From positions 1,674,001 to 1,738,000 of the forward strand of contig NZ_FNQB01000003.1 of the NCBI RefSeq assembly GCF_900107455.1: 64,000 nt of DNA. Direction: 5' to 3'. Under the pieces are notes generated by a model. That model saw only the letters and a program-made list of their open reading frames with translations, was not told the DNA's origin and did no database searches. Every line of letters starts with the position of its first letter. Within the stretch, counting starts at the first letter, position 1. A program made the translations under genes and the position numbers. This DNA comes from Asanoa ishikariensis. GTDB taxonomy: Bacteria > Actinomycetota > Actinomycetes > Mycobacteriales > Micromonosporaceae. This document shows positions 29,757 to 37,965 of the stretch, one piece after another.

Positions 29757-30947
29757 GTGACAACTGCCCCACGCCGCACCTGGTACAGGCCCATGCGGTC
29801 CCGGTCCACGACCGAGGCCCACCGTGCGTCGACGCCGTTGGAGCTGTTCTTCGACCTGTGTTTCGTGGTGGCGGTAGCCCAGGCGGCCACGCTGCTCGAA
29901 CACGACGTCGCCGAGCACCACTTCGGTCATGGCCTCCGCTCGTACGCCATGGTGTTCTTCGCCATCTGGTGGGCCTGGATGAACTTCACCTGGTTCTCGT
30001 CGGCCTACGACACCGACGACGACATCTACCGCCTCACCGTGCTGGTGGCGATCGTGGGTGCGCTGATCATCGCGGCCGGTGTGCCGCGCGCCTTCGAGAG
30101 CCAGGACTTCCTGGTCGTCACCGTCGGCTACTCGGTGATGCGGTTCGCCAACGTCGGTCAGTGGATCCGCGCCGCCGTCTCGGACCCGGCGCATCGCAAG
30201 GCGGCCATCCGCTACGCGGTCGGCACGGTCGTCGTGCAGATCGGTTGGTGGCTGCTCCTGCTCGCGAGCGGGGACGCCGCCTACTGGACCTTCCTCGGCC
30301 TGGTCATCGCCGAGCTGCTGATCCCGATGTGGGCCGAGCGGACAGGCATGACCCCCTGGCATCCGGGCCACATCGCCGAACGCTACGGCCTGTTCACCCT
30401 GATCGTGCTGGGCGAGTCGGTGCTGGCCGCGTCACTGGCGTTCGAGAACGGGCTCGGCAGCGGCGCCAACGCGGACCTGATCTGGCTCGCGGCGGCGGGC
30501 ATCATCATCGTCTTCGCGATGTGGTGGATCTATTTCGACCGCGAGACGCGACCACAGCCCAAGTGGGCCTTCGTCTGGAGCTACGGCCATTACCTGATCT
30601 TCTCGTCAGCCGCCGCGGTCGGCGCCGGCGTCGTGGTGAACGTCGTACACCACTCTGGTGAGGCTCATATCTCCGACACCGCCGCGGGCTATGCGGTCGC
30701 GATCCCGGTCGCGATCTACGCGCTGTCCGTATGGGTTCTCCACTATGTCCCGCATGAGCGTGGCCTCCTTCTCCTGACGCCGCCGATCGGCGTCGTGCTG
30801 ATCTTGATCGCACCGTTCGTGCCAGCCTCGATCCAGGTGATCGCGGGGCTGTTCGCGCTTCAGGTGGCGATAACGGTAGTCCTCACCCGCCGCGCGTCGG
30901 CGTTATCCACAAGCGAGAGTTATCCACAGGCCGACCCGCCCGCTTGA
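29757..30947 (+). CDS. Low-temperature-requirement A (LtrA)-family membrane protein
   Basis: The 396-residue protein has about ten membrane helices and the family hallmarks 'TPLELFFDLCFVVAVAQ' near the start, 'HIAERYGLFTLIVLGESVLA' and 'WWIYFD'. LtrA proteins are conserved but their activity is unknown; the name comes from a Listeria mutant growing poorly in the cold. The start is a GTG after AAAGG. Near its 3' end, Leu383 is encoded by the rare TTA codon, within the first of two DnaA-box-like sequences. Confidence 0.88.
   Translation: MTTAPRRTWYRPMRSRSTTEAHRASTPLELFFDLCFVVAVAQAATLLEHDVAEHHFGHGLRSYAMVFFAIWWAWMNFTWFSSAYDTDDDIYRLTVLVAIVGALIIAAGVPRAFESQDFLVVTVGYSVMRFANVGQWIRAAVSDPAHRKAAIRYAVGTVVVQIGWWLLLLASGDAAYWTFLGLVIAELLIPMWAERTGMTPWHPGHIAERYGLFTLIVLGESVLAASLAFENGLGSGANADLIWLAAAGIIIVFAMWWIYFDRETRPQPKWAFVWSYGHYLIFSSAAAVGAGVVVNVVHHSGEAHISDTAAGYAVAIPVAIYALSVWVLHYVPHERGLLLLTPPIGVVLILIAPFVPASIQVIAGLFALQVAITVVLTRRASALSTSESYPQADPPA
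30903..30928. promoter_or_regulatory. Two perfect TTATCCACA (DnaA-box) sequences 17 bp apart
   Basis: TTATCCACA occurs at 30903-30911 and again at 30920-30928 in the same orientation. This is the high-affinity E. coli DnaA box; actinobacterial consensus is TTGTCCACA. They lie in the last codons of the LtrA-like gene and end 31 bp before the pentapeptide-repeat gene. They may titrate DnaA or regulate the downstream gene. I see no other origin features. Confidence 0.5.
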
Positions 30948-30959
30948 CCGATCGATGGC

Positions 30960-32360
30960 ATGCTTTTCGCCGTGGCAGACCCCAAGCGCACCGACGACCT
31001 TCGTGTGATGCCGTGGTGGTACGTGCTCATCGGCGTGCTGCTGGCCATCGCCCTGGGCTGGTTGGTTCTCGACTGGCTGCTGGGCGAGGCCGACCGGGCC
31101 ACCGGCGTCGACACCCGCGCCACGCTCCGCGTCGACGCGATCCGCACCGGCCTGACCGTGGTGGCAGGCACGGGCGGCGGGTTGGCCCTGCTGCTGGCCG
31201 CGCGCCGACAGTGGTTGAGCGAGCGCGCCCAGCGCCATCAGGAGTTCGTCACGACCCGCGACCATTCACACCGCGAACGCATCCAGGCGCACACCGAGCA
31301 GGTCGCCACCACCACCCAGCAGCATCAGGAGGAGCAGACCCGCATCGCGGACTACGACGCGACCCAGCGTCGCGTGACCGACCTGTTCACCAAGGCCGTC
31401 GACCTGCTGGGCAGCGACAAGGCGGCGGTGCGGCTCGGTGGCCTCTACGCGCTGGAGCGGCTCGCCCAGGACAACGCGGGCCAGCGCCAAACCGTGGTCG
31501 CCGTGGTCTGCGCCTACCTACGCATGAGCGATGAGAACGAGGGCGATCCCGACGACGACGGCGCCACCACCACCCATGAGGACGAGGTACGCCGCAGCGC
31601 CCAGCGGCTGCTGACCCGCCACCTGCACGCGGATCTACCCGACAGCTACTGGCCTGAAGTCCGCCTCGACCTAGCCGGCACCCGCCTGGTCGACTTCGAC
31701 GCGAGCGGCTGCACTCTCATCGACGCGGACTTCACCGGCGCCCGGCTCATCGGCACCACTCGCCTGACCGGCGTGCACGCCGAGGGCCGATTGACCCTGA
31801 CCCGCGCCACTTTCGGCGTTGCTGCCTTCGACGGCCTCACCACGTCGGGCGAGTTCGTCGTGGACGACGCGGTCTTCGGCGGGGAGGCGACCTTCGACCG
31901 CGCCCAGTTCGGCGGAGAGGTCTCCGCCAGGCGTGCCCGCTTCGCCTCGGCGTCGTTCAGTGAGACCGTGTTCGACAAGACGGTCACCTTCGACCGCGCC
32001 ACGTTCACCGATACGGCCTCGTTCCGCAACGCCACGTTCCATAGTGGATTCTCGATTGAGCGCGGGACCTTCGCCGCCTATGCCGGCTTCCGCGCCGCGA
32101 CGTTCGAAGACATGGCGTTCTTCCGGTGGACCGCCTTCGAGGGCGACGCCTACTTCGAGAACGCCGTGTTCCACGGCGCGGTGAACCTCGGCCGGGCCGA
32201 GTTCCACACCCGCGCGAGCTTCGCCGGCGCGACGATGCGCCGCCGCCCCAACATCGACCACGTCAGAGCCGCCGCCAACCAAACCCACGTCTGGCCAGCC
32301 GGCACCACCGCGGAAAAGGAGGACGACGACTGGATCGTCCTCGTCGACGACCGCCCATAA
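30960..32360 (+). CDS. Membrane-anchored pentapeptide-repeat protein
   Basis: The 466-residue protein has two N-terminal membrane helices (about 17-43 and 62-84), a charged helical linker (85-200) rich in Gln/His/Glu, and a C-terminal domain (about 235-440). That domain repeats the A(D/T)F-xx pattern with Phe about every five residues ('ATFGVAAF', 'AVFGGEATFDRAQFGG', 'ATFHSGFSIERGTF'), a right-handed quadrilateral beta-helix. The 'KAVDLLGSDKAAVRLGGLYALERLA' block is typical of actinobacterial members. Its function is unknown. A GTG at codon 5 (30972) is an alternative start. Confidence 0.85.
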   Translation: MLFAVADPKRTDDLRVMPWWYVLIGVLLAIALGWLVLDWLLGEADRATGVDTRATLRVDAIRTGLTVVAGTGGGLALLLAARRQWLSERAQRHQEFVTTRDHSHRERIQAHTEQVATTTQQHQEEQTRIADYDATQRRVTDLFTKAVDLLGSDKAAVRLGGLYALERLAQDNAGQRQTVVAVVCAYLRMSDENEGDPDDDGATTTHEDEVRRSAQRLLTRHLHADLPDSYWPEVRLDLAGTRLVDFDASGCTLIDADFTGARLIGTTRLTGVHAEGRLTLTRATFGVAAFDGLTTSGEFVVDDAVFGGEATFDRAQFGGEVSARRARFASASFSETVFDKTVTFDRATFTDTASFRNATFHSGFSIERGTFAAYAGFRAATFEDMAFFRWTAFEGDAYFENAVFHGAVNLGRAEFHTRASFAGATMRRRPNIDHVRAAANQTHVWPAGTTAEKEDDDWIVLVDDRP

Positions 32361-32434
32361 CCACGCCGACCACCCAGATCACCGCTGCGAATCACACAGC
32401 GGCAATCACGGCTCCCCGACGTGAGCTCGCGACC

Positions 32435-32830
32435 AGCGCCCGGTTACCGCTGGACCGCACGGGGTCCGCTGCCGGTTCCTTGAGCCGGGCACCGAGGTCG
32501 CGGGCCGCGCCGCCGAGAGTGTCCGCGACCGCCGGGGACAGCCCACGGGCAGGTCGGTGGCGGCCGCGACCCGGGCCACCACCGGTAACCGCGAACCGGC
32601 GCGGTTACCAGGGACCGCGCGGTCATCGCGAACGGGCGGTCATCGCGAACAGCGCGGTCATCGCGAACCGGCGCGGTAACCGCGGACCAGCGCGGTCATC
32701 GCGAACAGCGCGGTCATCGCGAACAGCGCGGTCATCGCGAACAGCGCGGTCATCGCGAACCGGCGCGGTAACCGCGAACCAGCCGGTTACCGCGGACCGC
32801 ACGGTCATCGCGAACCGGCGCACGGTTCGC
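32435..32830. repeat. 18-bp tandem repeat array in an intergenic region
   Basis: The 471-bp gap 32361-32831 holds no credible gene. Its second half is an array of an 18-bp unit with core GCGGTCATCGCGAAC. Perfect cores start at 32619, 32636, 32654, 32692, 32710, 32728 and 32746, with one variant at 32800; the last four perfect ones are in exact 18-bp register. Related units with GGTAACC or GGTTACC in place of GGTCATC are interspersed and reach back to about 32435 in degraded form. The unit is partly self-complementary (CGCGGT..ATCGCG). It is not CRISPR: there are no unique spacers. Confidence 0.8.
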
Positions 32831-32831
32831 G

Positions 32832-33404
32832 TCAGTTGCGCAGGCGCGAGCGGGGACCGAAGCGTCGCACCAAAGCGAGGCCGCCCCCCACGAGCGAGGC
32901 CACGATCGCGAACGAGGCCAGCAGAGCCAGCGTGGTGCGGCCGCCCTCGGGTTGGTTCTGGTCATCGGCGGCCGGGAGTCCGACCACCAGCGAGGCGTCG
33001 CCGGCCAACCCGTCGTTGCACTCGGCGACCAGGTCGTAACGGCCTGGGGTGGCATTGGCCGGGACTAGGTAGGAGACGCGGAAAGCGCCCGGTCCGCCGG
33101 CGGGGTACGGGGCCAGCGGCAGCTCCGGCGGCCCGCCGAAAGGCACCACGTTGACGCTGGCCGAGGTCGCGCGGGCGCCGCACCACACGTCGATTACGGT
33201 CGTACGACCGGGCACCGCGTTGGGCGCGAAGACGGTCGCGTCCGCGGCCGCCGGCGCGGCACCGGCCAGCACGAACAACAGCGCCAGCGGCGTGCCGAGC
33301 AGGGCGCGCCGGCGGGACAGCGGACGTGCGCCGGTCGGCGGCCGCCCGGCCCTTCGCCGCACACGCAAGAGCCCCACGCCGCGCCAACCGCGCATCATCG
33401 CCAT
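32832..33404 (-). CDS. Secreted or membrane-anchored protein, sortase-free C-terminal anchor
   Basis: From the ATG at 33404 the protein has 190 residues. A signal peptide with 'SRRRALLGTPLALLFVLAGAAPAAA' (twin-arginine-like) is followed by a beta-rich extracellular domain with two cysteines ('DVWCGAR', 'AECNDG') and 'TPGRYDLVAE'. It closes with a transmembrane helix ('LALLASFAIVASLVGGGLAL') and basic end. The layout suggests an Ig-like domain held at the membrane. A frame extending to 33614 adds 70 residues of poor coding quality. I do not recognise a specific family. Confidence 0.65.
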   Translation of the reverse strand: MAMMRGWRGVGLLRVRRRAGRPPTGARPLSRRRALLGTPLALLFVLAGAAPAAADATVFAPNAVPGRTTVIDVWCGARATSASVNVVPFGGPPELPLAPYPAGGPGAFRVSYLVPANATPGRYDLVAECNDGLAGDASLVVGLPAADDQNQPEGGRTTLALLASFAIVASLVGGGLALVRRFGPRSRLRN

Positions 33405-33963
33405 CAACCCCCGCCGGTCACCGGTAGCCACAGAACACCAGAACTTCGCGGCAAACTGCTGGTTTCCGGCATTAAGCCCTTGCGGGGACAAGACTCCACT
33501 TAAGATTGCCCACCGATCGGGCCACGCCCGATGCCCAGCAGGCCCAGCTTTCGGCGGGCAAGACCGCAGCGCAGACCCGGGCAAGACACCGCCAAATCTG
33601 CTTAACGGTCTCATCGTTCATTACGGGCAAAGACGCTCAGTCCCCAATCCGGTCTGCGAGTGAACGGCGAGCGGCAAACAGGCGACGACCATACGGCGGG
33701 CCGACCCCAAGCTCGTACCGACGGCGTCCGCTACTCCCCCATTCGGCCGAGGCGGCGGCTTCGGCCCCGATTGCGGGTGAACGCTTCCGAACTGCCCGGC
33801 TTGTCCGCGTGTGTATGTACTAAACGGACAAGACGGTATGGCACCTTGCCGGCCCGAGCCCTCCCACGGTCGTCCCGCCTGACTAGGTGCCGACCGCCGA
33901 ACTGTGGCGCAGGCCACAAAAGTGCCTGGTCAAACTGGTGCGAGCCCCGTCTAACCTCTCCGG
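33405..33963. other. Gene-free stretch with repeated GG(G/A)CAAGAC motif
   Basis: I find no convincing gene in these 559 bp. The motif GG(G/A)CAAGAC occurs at 33486, 33556, 33579 and 33826, with GGGCAAAGAC at 33625; the first gaps (70, 23, 46) are near multiples of 23. An 8-bp inverted repeat CTTGTCCG/CGGACAAG lies at 33800-33807 and 33825-33832 next to an AT-rich TATGTACTAA. These look like promoter and regulator sites for the flanking divergent genes. I looked for a c-di-AMP riboswitch because of the downstream cell-wall enzyme, but saw no match. Confidence 0.4.
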
Positions 33964-34929
33964 GTGCCACGCAAGGAAATCGGAAAACATCGACATGACG
34001 GAATACACCCGACTAGCCGTTCGGTTGAGGTCGCCCCAGGCGAACAGTCAACCGGGCGCCACAGACGAGAGGTCGAGTCGAATGAGCTGACCAAGCTGCG
34101 TAACAGGCTTCAACCCATATTCAAGACCCCCGCCGCACGCATCGGCCTGGTAGCCGGCCTTGCCTGCTGCCTCGGCCTCGCAGCCGCGGTCGAGACCCGC
34201 GACGCCAACCAGCCGGCCCGTGCCATCACCTCGGTGGCCGCGGCGGAGCAGGCGGCGGCGCAGGCGGCGGCGGAGCGCGACGTCACCGAGGCGCAGCAAC
34301 GCGCGTCCCGGTCCAGCGTCCGCGAAGCCCTCACCCCCACTCAGTCCCCCAGCCCAACCCCCACGTCGACGGCCACCACCCCCGCGCGACCGGCCCCGAC
34401 GAAGACGAACACCCCCACCCGTAAGCCAACCCCCCGCACGACCACGAAGGCGACCGCGACGAGGGCCGCCACGCCCAAGCCGAAGCCGACCGTTGTCGCG
34501 CCGGTGGCCGGCCTGACGCAGGCGCAGATGAACAACGCTGCGACGATCGTCAAGACCGGCGTCAGCATGGGCATCCCGCAACGGGGTCTGATCGTCGCGA
34601 TCGCGACCTCGATGCAGGAAAGCCGGCTCCTCAACCTGGCCAACACCGGGCTGCCGGAGTCGCTGAACTTCCCGAACGAAGGCACTGGTTACGACCATGA
34701 CTCGGTCGGGCTGTTCCAGCAGCGGACCAGCACCGGCTGGGGCACGGTCCAGGAGCTCATGACGCCGTCGATCTCGGCGTCGAAGTTCTTCGCCGCGCTT
34801 GAGCAGGTGTACGGATGGCAGAACATGTCCATCGCCGGTGCCGCCCAGGCGGTGCAGGTGTCCGCGTTCCCCGACGCGTACGCCCAGCACGAGGCCAACG
34901 CCACCGCGGTGGTGCAGGCGCTCAGCTGA
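33964..34929 (+). CDS. Secreted lysozyme-like (transglycosylase-type) protein
   Basis: A membrane/signal helix ('IGLVAGLACCLGLAAAV') is followed by a helical Ala-rich part, a Pro/Thr/Lys-rich linker (about residues 120-175) and a C-terminal domain of about 125 residues. That domain contains 'LIVAIATSMQESRLLNL' with the likely catalytic Glu, 'DSVGLFQQRTSTGWGT' and 'ASKFFAALEQV'. It matches the lysozyme-like domain attached to many actinobacterial cell-wall hydrolases. The start is uncertain. The GTG at 33964 is the only in-frame conventional start, yet the first 40 codons look non-coding, and the best ribosome site serves an out-of-frame ATG at 34082. Confidence 0.75.
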   Translation: MPRKEIGKHRHDGIHPTSRSVEVAPGEQSTGRHRREVESNELTKLRNRLQPIFKTPAARIGLVAGLACCLGLAAAVETRDANQPARAITSVAAAEQAAAQAAAERDVTEAQQRASRSSVREALTPTQSPSPTPTSTATTPARPAPTKTNTPTRKPTPRTTTKATATRAATPKPKPTVVAPVAGLTQAQMNNAATIVKTGVSMGIPQRGLIVAIATSMQESRLLNLANTGLPESLNFPNEGTGYDHDSVGLFQQRTSTGWGTVQELMTPSISASKFFAALEQVYGWQNMSIAGAAQAVQVSAFPDAYAQHEANATAVVQALS

Positions 34930-34944
34930 TTCAGCTACGGGCAG

Positions 34945-34978
34945 ACGACCCGGGCGGCCTCAGGGCCGCCCGGGTCGT
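34945..34978. terminator. Bidirectional terminator hairpin, 15-bp perfect stem
   Basis: Arms at 34945-34959 and 34964-34978 (ACGACCCGGGCGGCC) are perfectly complementary around a TCAG loop and followed by TTT. It lies between two convergent genes, the lysozyme-like gene and the DivIVA-like gene, and can stop both transcripts. Confidence 0.9.
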
Positions 34979-34984
34979 TTCGTC

Positions 34985-37840
34985 TCAACGGATGACGGCC
35001 GTCCGCTCGCCACGGAGCCGGGGCCACTTGCGCTTGCCCTTGCCGTCCTTGCCGTCGCCGTCCTTGCCGTCGCCGTCCTTGCCGTCACCGTCCGCGGCAT
35101 CGCCGTCCGCGCTGTCGGACTTGTCCGCGCCATCCGAAGGCGCGTCGTCGACGGCATCAGATCCGTTCCCGGGTACGGCCGACCGCGGCGCCTTGGGCTC
35201 CCCCGGCGCGCTCGACCGAAGGCCACTCCCCGCCGCCCCCGCTTCCGCATCCGGAGCGCCGGACCGCAGCTTGGGCAGCGAGCCGCCACCACCCAACTCG
35301 GGCGCCGCACGCCGCAGGCCGTTGTCGCCGACATCAGCCTGTGCGGAGAGCCCCGACGGCCCTGGAGGGTCATCGTTCCTACCAGCGGCGCCGCCGCTTG
35401 TTGCGCTTCCCTGTCGGTTGCCGTCTCTTACCGGTTGCTCCGAAGCTCGTGGTGCGCTCGTATGGCCAGAGGGGCTGTTATCAGCGTTCTCCGCCGACTT
35501 CCCGGTGTCGGACCCACCGCCGGCCGGCTTGCCACTGGCGCCGCCGTTACCCGCGGCGCCCTGACCGCCACCCGCCGAGCCGCTCTGCCGCCCGCCGCTC
35601 TCGGACGGCCGTCCGCCACCACTGCGCGGAGGCCGACCGGCGCCGTTACGCCCGTCACCGTTGGCCGGGCGCCCCGAGGTTGCGGAGCGACCACCGCCGC
35701 TGCCCGCAGGCGCCCGACCCGTGCCGGCCCGACCAGTCCCAGCGGACCCGCCCTGCGTGGCCGTTGCGGCGCTGCCAGCCGAGGCACCTCCGGTGCTCCC
35801 ACTATCGGCCGCCGGCGCGCTGCTCGCGCCAGCAGCACCGTTACCGGCCGCCGTGCTGCCGCCAGCGGCAGGCACCGACGCGCTGCCGCTCGAAGCGGGC
35901 TGGCCCACGTAGCCGTTCGACCCCGCCTGCCCGCTGGATGTCGCCGCGGCGGAGCCAGCCGCCGGCGCCTTCCCAGACGAGGGGCTGACGGCGGGGGCTG
36001 CGCCGTTCCCGTTCGAACCCGGCTGCCCTGCCGCGGCCGACCCGGCCGCCGGGGCCTTCCCCGAACCAGAGCTGACAGCAGGAGCAGAACCATTGCGGCT
36101 CGAGGCCGCCGGCCCACTCGCCGCCGCGCCAGCCGCTGCGGCCTTGCCCGAAGCGGGACTGACTGCGGGGACGGAACCATTGCCGTTCGAACCCACCGGC
36201 CCGCTCGCCGCGGACCCAGGCGCCGGTGTCTTGCCCGACGCAGGACTGACAGCGGGAGCGGACCCGTTGCCGGCCGAACCCGCCTGCCCGGCCGAAGCCG
36301 GCCCCGCCGAGCCAGCTGGCGGGGCCTTCGCCGCGCCGGAGCCGATGGGCGCGGTCCCGTTGGAACCCGCCTGCCCGGTCGATGCTGCCGGGGTCTTCGC
36401 CGCACCAGGGCTTGCCGGAGCATTCCCGTTTGAACCCGTCTGCCCGTTGGGGGCCGCGGAGCCGGAGGCCCGGGTCTTCCCTGCGCCAGGGCTGGCGGCA
36501 GGAGCAGACCCACTCACGCTTGAACCCGCCGGCCCGCTCGAAGCCGCCGCGGCCGAGCCGGCTGCGGGCGCCTTGGCCGAGCCGGAGCCAACGGGAGCCT
36601 TCGAGCCGGCCTGCCCGCTCGGGCCCGCCGGCGCCTTCGCAGGACCAGCGCCAGAGCCGGAGCCGGAGCCAACCGGAGCGTTCGAGCCGGCCTGCCCGCT
36701 CGGGCCCGCCGGCGCCTTCGCAGAGCCAGTGCCAGAGCCAGAGCCGGAGCCAGAGCCAGAGCCAACGGGAGCGTTCGAGCCGGCCTGCCCGCTCGGAGGC
36801 GCCGGTGGCTTCGCAGAGCCAGCGCCCGCGGGCGCGGTCCCGATTGGCGCTGCCGAGCCGGAAGCCGGGGCCTTCTCAGAGCCAGTGCTGACGGCAGGAC
36901 GGGCTGCCCCATCTCGGCCGGCGGCCGCGCTACCAGGAACGCCGGCCCGGCCCGTCGCCTTCGGGGCGGCGGCAGGTTCGCTGGCTGCCGGCGGGGCGTC
37001 GGCGGCGCTCTTTGCTGCCGAGCGGTCCGACTTGGCGTTCTTGGTCGACGCGCCCTTGGCTCGGCCCTTGCCCAGGAGGCCGGTCTTGCCGAACAGGCCG
37101 CCCTTGCCTGGCTTCGAGGGCGGCTCTGCGGGGGCGGCGTCGATTACGGGGGCCATCTCGCCGTTGACCGGCGTCGGGGACGGACGCCCGGCAGGTGCAG
37201 CATCGTGGCGGGCCGCGGCCGAGTTGCCCTTGACCGCGGCCGGGCTGGAGTCATGAAGCCGGCCGCCGTCGTTGCGCTGCGGAACGGCCGCAGCCGTGGC
37301 ACCGGCAGCAGCCTTCGCCACAGCGACCGACCCGGTTGCCCGGCCGCTTGCCGACTTCGCGCTCGCGGGGGCCGGACCCTGGCCGGCGGTCACGACGGAG
37401 GCGGGCGTGGCGGGCTCGAACGAGATCGTGGAGAGGACCGCGTCCGCGGAGTCCTCACGGCGGCGGCGGGCGGCCAGGGCCAGCTCGAAGTCGCGGCGGG
37501 CCTTGACGGCGTCGTTGTACGCCTCGGCGCGGATGCGCTGCGCGTCCTCCCGGGCCTTGGCCAGCACCTCGCGGGCCTCGGAGATGATCTCGGCGGCCTC
37601 TTCCTCGGCCAGGGCGACCATCTGCTGCACCCGGTGCGTGTTGCGGTAGACGGCGGGGCGCGCCCGCAGCATCTCGTGCAGGCGCTCGGCCTCGGCGCGG
37701 ACCATCCCGAGCTCCACCCGCATGGTGGCGGCGCTCTCAGCCTGCGCGGTCGCGCTGGCGAGCTGCTCGCCCAGGTCCATGAGGCAACTTTCGACCTCGT
37801 CGCGGTCGTACCCGGATTCGACGATGGAGAAGTCCACCAT
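34985..37840 (-). CDS. Giant DivIVA-like protein with low-complexity repeat tail
   Basis: The 951-residue protein begins MVDFSIVESGYDRDEVESCL, a DivIVA/GpsB-type N-terminus, followed by coiled coil to about residue 145 ('EEEAAEIISEAREVLAKAREDAQRIRAEA' region). The remaining roughly 800 residues are almost only Ala, Gly, Ser, Pro and Lys, with repeated blocks such as SGQAGSNAPVGSGSGSG and PAVSPASGKAPAAGSA. It ends in DGKDG repeats and a basic KGKRKWPRLRGERT end. I chose 37840 because the DivIVA domain starts exactly there; a frame from 37882 adds 14 residues. DivIVA homologues mark poles and septa in actinomycetes. The tail's role is unknown; disorder and phase separation are possible. Confidence 0.75.
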   Translation of the reverse strand: MVDFSIVESGYDRDEVESCLMDLGEQLASATAQAESAATMRVELGMVRAEAERLHEMLRARPAVYRNTHRVQQMVALAEEEAAEIISEAREVLAKAREDAQRIRAEAYNDAVKARRDFELALAARRRREDSADAVLSTISFEPATPASVVTAGQGPAPASAKSASGRATGSVAVAKAAAGATAAAVPQRNDGGRLHDSSPAAVKGNSAAARHDAAPAGRPSPTPVNGEMAPVIDAAPAEPPSKPGKGGLFGKTGLLGKGRAKGASTKNAKSDRSAAKSAADAPPAASEPAAAPKATGRAGVPGSAAAGRDGAARPAVSTGSEKAPASGSAAPIGTAPAGAGSAKPPAPPSGQAGSNAPVGSGSGSGSGSGTGSAKAPAGPSGQAGSNAPVGSGSGSGAGPAKAPAGPSGQAGSKAPVGSGSAKAPAAGSAAAASSGPAGSSVSGSAPAASPGAGKTRASGSAAPNGQTGSNGNAPASPGAAKTPAASTGQAGSNGTAPIGSGAAKAPPAGSAGPASAGQAGSAGNGSAPAVSPASGKTPAPGSAASGPVGSNGNGSVPAVSPASGKAAAAGAAASGPAASSRNGSAPAVSSGSGKAPAAGSAAAGQPGSNGNGAAPAVSPSSGKAPAAGSAAATSSGQAGSNGYVGQPASSGSASVPAAGGSTAAGNGAAGASSAPAADSGSTGGASAGSAATATQGGSAGTGRAGTGRAPAGSGGGRSATSGRPANGDGRNGAGRPPRSGGGRPSESGGRQSGSAGGGQGAAGNGGASGKPAGGGSDTGKSAENADNSPSGHTSAPRASEQPVRDGNRQGSATSGGAAGRNDDPPGPSGLSAQADVGDNGLRRAAPELGGGGSLPKLRSGAPDAEAGAAGSGLRSSAPGEPKAPRSAVPGNGSDAVDDAPSDGADKSDSADGDAADGDGKDGDGKDGDGKDGKGKRKWPRLRGERTAVIR

Positions 37841-37965
37841 TAGCTCGCCCCCAAGCAGCCAGTCGTTTCCCCTCCCGGCCATCCTCCCGAGGCATTACCT
37901 CGTTTCGGGGCGTTTTGCGGAATTAAATCCACATTGGCCCGTGCTCGGGCGTGTCATCCGCGACG

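Noticed and set aside
32619-32814. Possible CRISPR array
   Set aside because: Units are 18 bp and contiguous, spacers are not unique, repeats diverge and no cas genes are present.
33660-33998. Small plus-strand gene of about 112 codons
   Set aside because: Codon use lacks GC bias at third positions, there is no ribosome site and no recognisable motif.
33405-34080. c-di-AMP riboswitch ahead of the lysozyme-like gene
   Set aside because: Such riboswitches precede cell-wall hydrolases in actinomycetes, but I could not find the conserved blocks in this leader.
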